Positions 58,543 to 64,000 of a stretch of DNA of 64,000 nucleotides are shown here, piece after piece; the first letter of the stretch is position 1, and the number at the start of each line of letters is the position of its first letter. The notes under the pieces were generated by a model. That model was not told where the DNA came from and ran no database searches. It worked only from the letters and a program-made list of their open reading frames with translations. The position numbers and the translations under genes were made by a program. Source of the DNA: Hevea brasiliensis (taxonomy: Eukaryota > Streptophyta > Magnoliopsida > Malpighiales > Euphorbiaceae); the NCBI RefSeq assembly GCF_030052815.1, contig NC_079499.1, positions 101,280,480 to 101,344,479 on the forward strand, read 5' to 3'.

Positions 58543-60977
58543 TATCACGACTCAAATTATGGGCCACACCGATATTAAGATTTTGATTAGTATAAGGTTT
58601 CTAAAATTTGTAGTAAACCTAATTGATTTTAGCGTGACTGTAAAGTCTATATTTAGAGTCCAACTCAACTTAACTAAGCCTTTATCTCAAAAATTTAGGG
58701 TTGGCTATATAAATTCTCTTTCTCCACTCTAAACGATTTTGGGTTAAATTCTCAGAAATGTATAATACTTCTAGTCATGTTGTACTACTCTCCTCCAAGT
58801 CAGTTTAGGCCTACCCCTTCTTTTCTTTCTATCCTCTAACCTAATGTGTTCTACTTATCTAACTGGAGCTTCCGTATGTCTACGCTTCACATGACCAAAC
58901 CACCTCAATCTCCTTTCTCTCAACTTATGCTCAATTGGCACCACCCCTACCTTTTCTCTAATACTCTCATTACGAACTTTATCTAGTCTAGTATAGCTAC
59001 TCATCCACCTTAACATTCTTATTTTCGTAACTCTTAGCTTAGACACATACGACTCATTCAGTGCCCAATACTCACTTTCATATAACATGGCCGGTCGTAT
59101 GGCTGTACGGTAAAATTTTCTTTTCAACTTATTGGGAATCTTGTGATCACATAAAACTCTCGTGGCATGTCTCCACTTCAACCATCCGGCTTTAATTCTA
59201 TGACTAACATCCTCCTCACATCCCCCATATACTTGAAAGACTGAGCCAAGATATTTAAAGTGATTACTTTGAGACAATACCACTCCATCCAAACTAACTC
59301 CTTCTCTATTATCAGTTTGGCCTTCACTGAACTTGCAATGCATGTATTCTGTCTTCATTCTACTTAACTTAAATCCCTTTGACTTTAGAGTACTTCTCCA
59401 AAGCTCTAACTTTCTATTTACTCCTTGCGTCTCATCTATCAAAACTATATCATCCGCAAACATCATGCACCAAGGGGTATATACTCTCTTGTATATGTTT
59501 CGTTAATTCATCTAAAACTAATATAAAAATGTAAGGGCTTACAGCTGAACCTTGGTGTAATCCAACTGAGATAGGAAAATCTCTTGTGTCCTCTTCCTTG
59601 TGCACACAATAGTAGTTGCTCCTTAATACATATCTTTTAACACTTGTATGTACCTAATAGATACCCTCTTTTGTTCTAACACTCTCCATAAGATATATCT
59701 TAGATACTACCATAAGCCTTTTTCAAATCGATAAAAATCATGTGTAGATCTTTCTTTCTATCTCTATATTTCTCCATCAAGCTTCTAATGAGAAAGATCA
59801 CTTCCATAGTTGAACGACTGGGTATGAAGCTAAATTGATTGGGAGAGATAGAAGTATCATAACGAAGTCGATGTTCCACAACTCTCTCCCACAACTTCAT
59901 AGTATGGCTCATGAGTTTAATTTCCCTATAGTTTGAGCAACTCTGTATGTCTCCCTTATTTTTAAAAGTATGTACTAAAATACTCTTCCTCCATTCATCA
60001 GGCATTTTTTTTTAGTTTGGAATTTTATTAAACAGGTTAATTAACCATGTCACTCCTATATCTCCCAAACACTTCCACACTTCAATTGGTATTCCATCGG
60101 GTTCACAGGCTTTACCCACTTTCATTTTCTTAAATGCTTCCTTTACTTCTAAAAATCTAATCCTTCTAGTATAATTTACATTCTTTTCTATTGCTCTATA
60201 ATCTATATTCACGTTATTACCATTTTGACTATTATTAAAGAGATCATCAAAATAATTTCTCCATCTTTCTTTAATGTCCTCATCTTTCACCAACACTTTT
60301 CCTTCTTTATCCTTAATGCACCTAACTTGATTGAGATCTTGACATTTCTTTTCTCTCCTCCTTGCCAATCTATAAATATCTTTCTCTCCTTCTTTAGTTT
60401 CAAGAAATCAATTGAATAAAGTCTGACCATAAATTGAACTAACCAGCGGGGAGTTTTAGCTCACTCGACCTGTGATCACAAGATATATAAATTTGAAGAG
60501 CTCTGTTCATCCTCATGATCCTCAACATACAATCATATTAAACGGGAGTTCAATTCCCTCATCCAAGGTATATTCATCTCATTCAATCACACATGCATAA
60601 ATATAGATTTACAATTTCAAAACAAAAAATCTTTTCCAGTTTCATGCTAAATATAATATTCCTAGTACATGTGGAGTCTAAATTTTTAATCAATACTATG
60701 AAATATTGATATTTGATGCTAGTAAACTTGCGAGGAAGGAAGCAGATTAATTACAAAGAAAGAGAACCTCCTATAACCTGGAAAAATAGATTGAACAGGA
60801 GTGAGCGTTCGACACATAGAGTAAGATATTGATTTTAAATATAATTTCTATAACTATCTAGGACTAATGCATCCCTAAGAATGAAATGCAACATATATCA
60901 ACACATTCAATCAAGTTTAAATAATATTCGCATAAAGAATAATTTGAAGCACTCATACACCCATGTGTTACATCAAT

Positions 60978-61020
<43 letters not shown>

Positions 61021-61380
61021 GAACTGATCCCCTACGCAGCTATCTTAATTATAACCTCTGCTAGTGAGATCAACTCGAGCCAGACTTTTTCTTAATAATT
61101 CAAATGCGAGGGTTAGCGAGATCAACTTAAAGCTGTACTCACCCCGACTTATCATAAAAGGATCGGGTCCCAAGCGAGACTAGCTCAAGCCGATCTGCCC
61201 GTCCTACCCATATCCAATAGCACACCTCATGCACACCGATACACGCACATAACTCCAAATTACCCTAAGGCGACACCTATATCAATTTCATCAAATAATA
61301 ATAATACAACACAAAGCGTGCCTATAATAGCCATATACATATAATTATAAGTAAATACATAAGCATGCCTTATATGTATA
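58543..61380 (-). repeat. Repeat R, right-hand copy, interrupted by a LINE
   Basis: Bases 58543-58650 and about 60398-61380 line up with 46732-47770 of the complete R copy, including 'tcacgactcaa-ttatgggcc', 'tttcaagaaatca', 'gagtaagatattgat-ttaaat' and the block with 'aaatgcgagg-agcgagat'. The LINE at 58651-60397 splits it and the Athila LTR ends it at 61380. An (AT)n run lies at 60980-61018. Confidence 0.7.
58651..60397 (-). mobile_element. Truncated non-LTR (LINE) element with reverse transcriptase remnants
   Basis: On the minus strand, reading from 60397, the RT ORF appears in pieces: a segment with ARRREKKCQDLNQV and KERWRNYFDDLF (60012-60368); a segment with KNKGDIQSCSNYREIKLMSH and FIDLKKAYGSI (59700-60005); and a segment starting at the catalytic MFADDIVL (58855-59466) with the RWFGHVKRRH tail. 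Frameshifts and a gap near 59470-59700 separate them. The endonuclease domain and ORF1 are missing, so it is 5'-truncated and dead. It inserted into repeat R. Confidence 0.88.
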
Positions 61381-62993
61381 TGATGCATACATTTTGCATA
61401 ATCATTTAGGTTTAATTTCATAGTCATTTTATTTGATTATTAGTCACTTTTAGCTAATTTCATTAGTTATTTAGTTAGTTTTTCATAATTGTCTATTTTG
61501 GATTAATTTGTAATTTTTACTTTGTTTTGTAGGAAAAATGGTGTTCTTGATGGACTAAAAAGAAAAGTTGCCATAGAGGAGTGATCTCTACAGCCTAAGA
61601 TGCCAAAAACAAGTTTCAAAGTTGAAATATGCATTGGCTAAATTGCGCATAACTTGCCGCATAAGCCATGCAGATCTGCATAAGGAGAAAAATCACTGTT
61701 CCAATACCTGCCGAATTGTGCATAAGGAGAGTGCATGGCTTATGCAGATTCATGCCCCCTTATGCAATCTCACGGAATTGTGCATAACCTATGCGCCAAG
61801 TCATGCAGTTTCACATAAGTGAACTAAATAAGCTGAATCGCATAAGGGATCGCATGACTTATGCATCCACTTATGCAATCCCACAAAGATTTCATTAATG
61901 AGTCGCGTAAGATTCCTCGTAAAATCCCTCCTAAAACACACCATTTTAGGGCTCTATGTCAGAAAATGCTATAAATAGCCTCATTTCCCATTTTAGAGGG
62001 AGACAAGAAGGAAAGGAAGAAAAGGGAGAGGAGAGGCAGCAGCTGAAGAGTCACAATCATTTTCCACACCATTTCCAACCAGATTTGGAGATTTCTTTCT
62101 CTTCTTACATTTTTCCTACATTTCTAGTGTTGAGCTTTTTGTTTCTTAGCTTAGATTAAAGCTTTATTTCCATTTAAACTCAGAATATCTTATAAATATT
62201 ATGGGTAGTGAGTAGTTTTAATTAGATTCTGGAGTAAGGGTTGTAATATTTGACATATTTTGTGGATTTTGATTGAGTAATCCATATTTTGTGGTCTTAA
62301 TGAGTTTTATTCATTTCTTGTGTGCTTAATGACATGCTTAGTGTAGGATCCCATTAAGTGATGTTCTTAATCCATGGTTGAGGCACCGAAAGGAGAAGGC
62401 CCTGTGATAAATAATCAAGAAATTGGACTTAATTAACTTAGACCTAGAAATAGGCTAAGGATTAAGAGGATTCACAGATTAATTAAAGAACCTAATGGGT
62501 CTTAATTAACTCTAACTCCACGAAAGTAGGATTAGATTGATTAAGGCACTCTTTGTCTCACTCGAAAGGGTATTCAAAGGATTTAAGAATTAATGTCCTT
62601 AAAACCCGTAAATTCCACAAGATTGGATAACCAATTTAAAATCCCAAAATAGCTCGAATATGAAATCCCGAACTCCGGAATCGCCTTTTTATCATTGTTA
62701 ATTTCTAATTGAATTTAATTACTTGCCATTTTAAAATCTTGCCATATTTGAATTTACTTATTTTAATTTGATGCAAATTTAGTTAAATCATTACATAGTT
62801 GAATAGATTATTAATTTTGCACATATAGATTTCATACTCCATTACCCATCAATTCATTACTTTAATTTTAAAAATAGTTCAATTTAGTCAACTTTTTATA
62901 TTAAAAATTCAATCATTAACACAACTCCTCGTGGGAATGATATCTTTTCTATATTACTTGTACGACCCGTGCACTTACGGTTAGGCCACATCA
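61381..62993 (+). repeat. 5' LTR of the Athila-type element
   Basis: TG...CA ends, 1,613 bp. A stretch at 61640-61880 is crowded with 'gcataag' and 'ttatgca' words on both strands. The ORFs at 61622-61822 and 61956-62159 are LTR sequence without domains. The LTR ends just before the spacer 'agtttt' and the primer site. Confidence 0.75.
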
Positions 62994-62999
62994 AGTTTT

Positions 63000-63017
63000 T
63001 GGCGCCGTTGCAGGGGA
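63000..63017 (+). promoter_or_regulatory. Primer-binding site (tRNA-Asp type)
   Basis: TGGCGCCGTTGCAGGGGA lies six bases after the LTR end. Compared with the usual Athila/Tat site it has A in place of C at position 13. It primes minus-strand DNA synthesis. Confidence 0.8.
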
Positions 63018-63126
63018 GTTATTTGTTTAAGATTGAATTCTTGATTATTTTAGTTGTTTATAGTTTTATCTTTGTTATCTTTTCATTTGTGTTTGTTTGT
63101 TCTTTTTCAGGTACTTTTAATCTTTT

Positions 63127-64000
63127 ATGAGAAGGGCTAGAAGCACAAGTGACACATCCTTATTGTTCAATCCTAAAATTGAGAAATTTTGTAAAGCCAA
63201 CAAGAGAGAAACTAGAAAAAGAAAAGAAGCATTGAGAGAAACTGAATTAGAAGCAGACATGGCTGATGAAAGAATTAGAATTGGTGGTAATGCTGAAAAT
63301 GATCGAAACAATGAAAATGCAGCCCAAGGTGAAGAGGTTGTAAATGCTAATGTACCTAGGGGAAGTATGATGGATCATGCTTTTCCTCGTTTTGATGACT
63401 TGAGAGAGAGCATAGCAAGACCAAGAATTGATGCAAATAGTTACAAGATGGATTTTGGAGTTCTTCAAATGATTCAGAATTCTCAATTTGGAGGACATCC
63501 TTCTGAAAATCCATACACACATCTGAAGAAATTTGCTATGATCTGTGACATGCAAAAACAACCTGGAGTATCTGATGATGCAGTAAGATTGAAGCTATTC
63601 CCATTCTCTTTGAAAGGTAGAGCATTGGATTGGCTTGATTCTTTACCTCACAACTCCATTACAAATTGGGAGGAACTCACTGATGCATTTCTTGCACAAT
63701 ATTTTCCACCTGAAAAAACTCAAGAATTGAGGAATCAAATGACAGCTTTTAGACCAAGAGAAGATGAAACTCTTTATGAGTCATGGATGAGATGGAAGGA
63801 ATTAGAGAGACAATGCCCACATCATGCCATTCCAAAATGGATGATAAACCAGAATTTTTACACAAATGTCACTCCTGCAATTAGAGGGATTATTGATGCT
63901 CAAACAGGAGGAGAATTTATTATGAAGCATGAAGATGAAGCTTATGAGCTATTGGAGAAAATTGCAAAGAACACTCATCTTTGGAGTAGTCCAAGAGGAC
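63127..64000 (+). CDS. Athila-type Gag (partial, open at window end)
   Basis: An uninterrupted frame of 291 codons from ATG 63127 to the window edge. The first 90 residues are charged (TRKRKEALRETELEADMADE). The retrotransposon gag domain follows, with NSQFGGHPSENPYTHLKKF, GVSDDAVRLKLFPFSLKGRA, the conserved WLDSLPHNSITNWEEL near residues 167-182 and FLAQYFPP. A later block reads ETLYESWMRWKELERQCPHH. The product forms the particle core that packages element RNA. The absence of stops suggests a relatively young copy. Confidence 0.88.
   Translation, partial: MRRARSTSDTSLLFNPKIEKFCKANKRETRKRKEALRETELEADMADERIRIGGNAENDRNNENAAQGEEVVNANVPRGSMMDHAFPRFDDLRESIARPRIDANSYKMDFGVLQMIQNSQFGGHPSENPYTHLKKFAMICDMQKQPGVSDDAVRLKLFPFSLKGRALDWLDSLPHNSITNWEELTDAFLAQYFPPEKTQELRNQMTAFRPREDETLYESWMRWKELERQCPHHAIPKWMINQNFYTNVTPAIRGIIDAQTGGEFIMKHEDEAYELLEKIAKNTHLWSSPRG

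Larger units (their letters stand above)
61381..64000 (+). mobile_element. 5' part of an Athila-type Ty3/gypsy retrotransposon (runs off the window)
   Basis: A 1.6 kb LTR (61381-62993, TGATGCATAC...GGCCACATCA) is followed after six bases by the primer site TGGCGCCGTTGCAGGGGA (63000-63017), which matches the tRNA-Asp type used by Athila/Tat elements with one change (from memory). A gag ORF opens at 63127. The Athila call rests on the gag wording and the primer site. The pol region and 3' LTR lie beyond 64000. It inserted into repeat R. Confidence 0.85.

Noticed and set aside
60980..61018. (AT)n runs here and at 10.5, 14.9, 15.5, 44.3 and 54.9 kb as possible origins or structural elements
   Set aside because: Ordinary plant dinucleotide microsatellites; nothing else around them supports a function.
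1..64000. tRNA, rRNA, CRISPR or bacterial-type operons
   Set aside because: No cloverleaf-like, rRNA-like or spaced-repeat pattern was recognised. The gene structures are eukaryotic.

Overview
This is plant nuclear DNA, almost certainly from a eudicot and plausibly from Euphorbiaceae (rubber tree or cassava relatives). The reasons are split genes with GT-AG introns, very A/T-rich spacers, Ty3/gypsy, LINE, TRIM and MITE-type elements, and proteins that read like Arabidopsis families. The family placement is inference. I see no bacterial operons, CRISPR array, rRNA or tRNA.

Genes. Five gene loci are supported: (1) an intronless VQ-motif transcriptional regulator (15558-17036, minus); (2) a decayed mitochondrial succinate dehydrogenase iron-sulfur subunit of the seed-type SDH2-3 class (30646-31807, plus), with introns kept but several stops and frameshifts; (3) a seven-exon SCO1-like copper-chaperone homologue of the HCC2 class (34664-45432, plus), lacking the copper-binding Cys pair and with a 9.2 kb third intron full of transposons; (4) a five-exon TPR protein of the TTL family (50889-53329, plus) that stops before the usual C-terminal thioredoxin-like domain; (5) a two-exon secreted PLAT/LH2 protein (56794-57405, minus). 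From memory, Arabidopsis carries VQ, PLAT1 and HCC2 genes next to each other (AT4G39720/39730/39740), so loci 1, 3 and 5 look like a conserved block loosened by insertions.

Left flank (1-8.5 kb). A repeat I call R is split by a 3.16 kb TG...CA element (X) with a perfect 5 bp target duplication. A diverged second X-R module lies directly behind it. 11.1-13.5 kb holds a hAT-like element carrying an inverted copy of its own family, which in turn carries a LINE tail. 17.7-30.6 kb is gene-poor, with minisatellites and MITE remnants.

Centre (30-46 kb). This holds the SDH2 pseudogene, a strongly A/T-rich block, and HCC2. Intron 3 of HCC2 contains an intact TRIM (482 bp, TSD CTTTG), a guanine-rich tract, a full-length chromodomain Ty3/gypsy element (37900-43032, TSD GCTGT) and a Tourist-like MITE (TSD TTA).

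Right flank (46-64 kb). A solo-LTR-like R copy (46732-49412) and a hAT MITE (TSD ATAAAAAT) lie upstream of the TTL gene. After the PLAT gene, another R copy is broken by a LINE and then by the 5' LTR, primer-binding site and gag of an Athila-type gypsy element that runs off the window.

I did not find a convincing new functional system. The strongest leads are structural: the self-nested inverted hAT pair, a one-directional C-to-T-type difference pattern between the gypsy LTRs, and the domain-truncated TTL gene.
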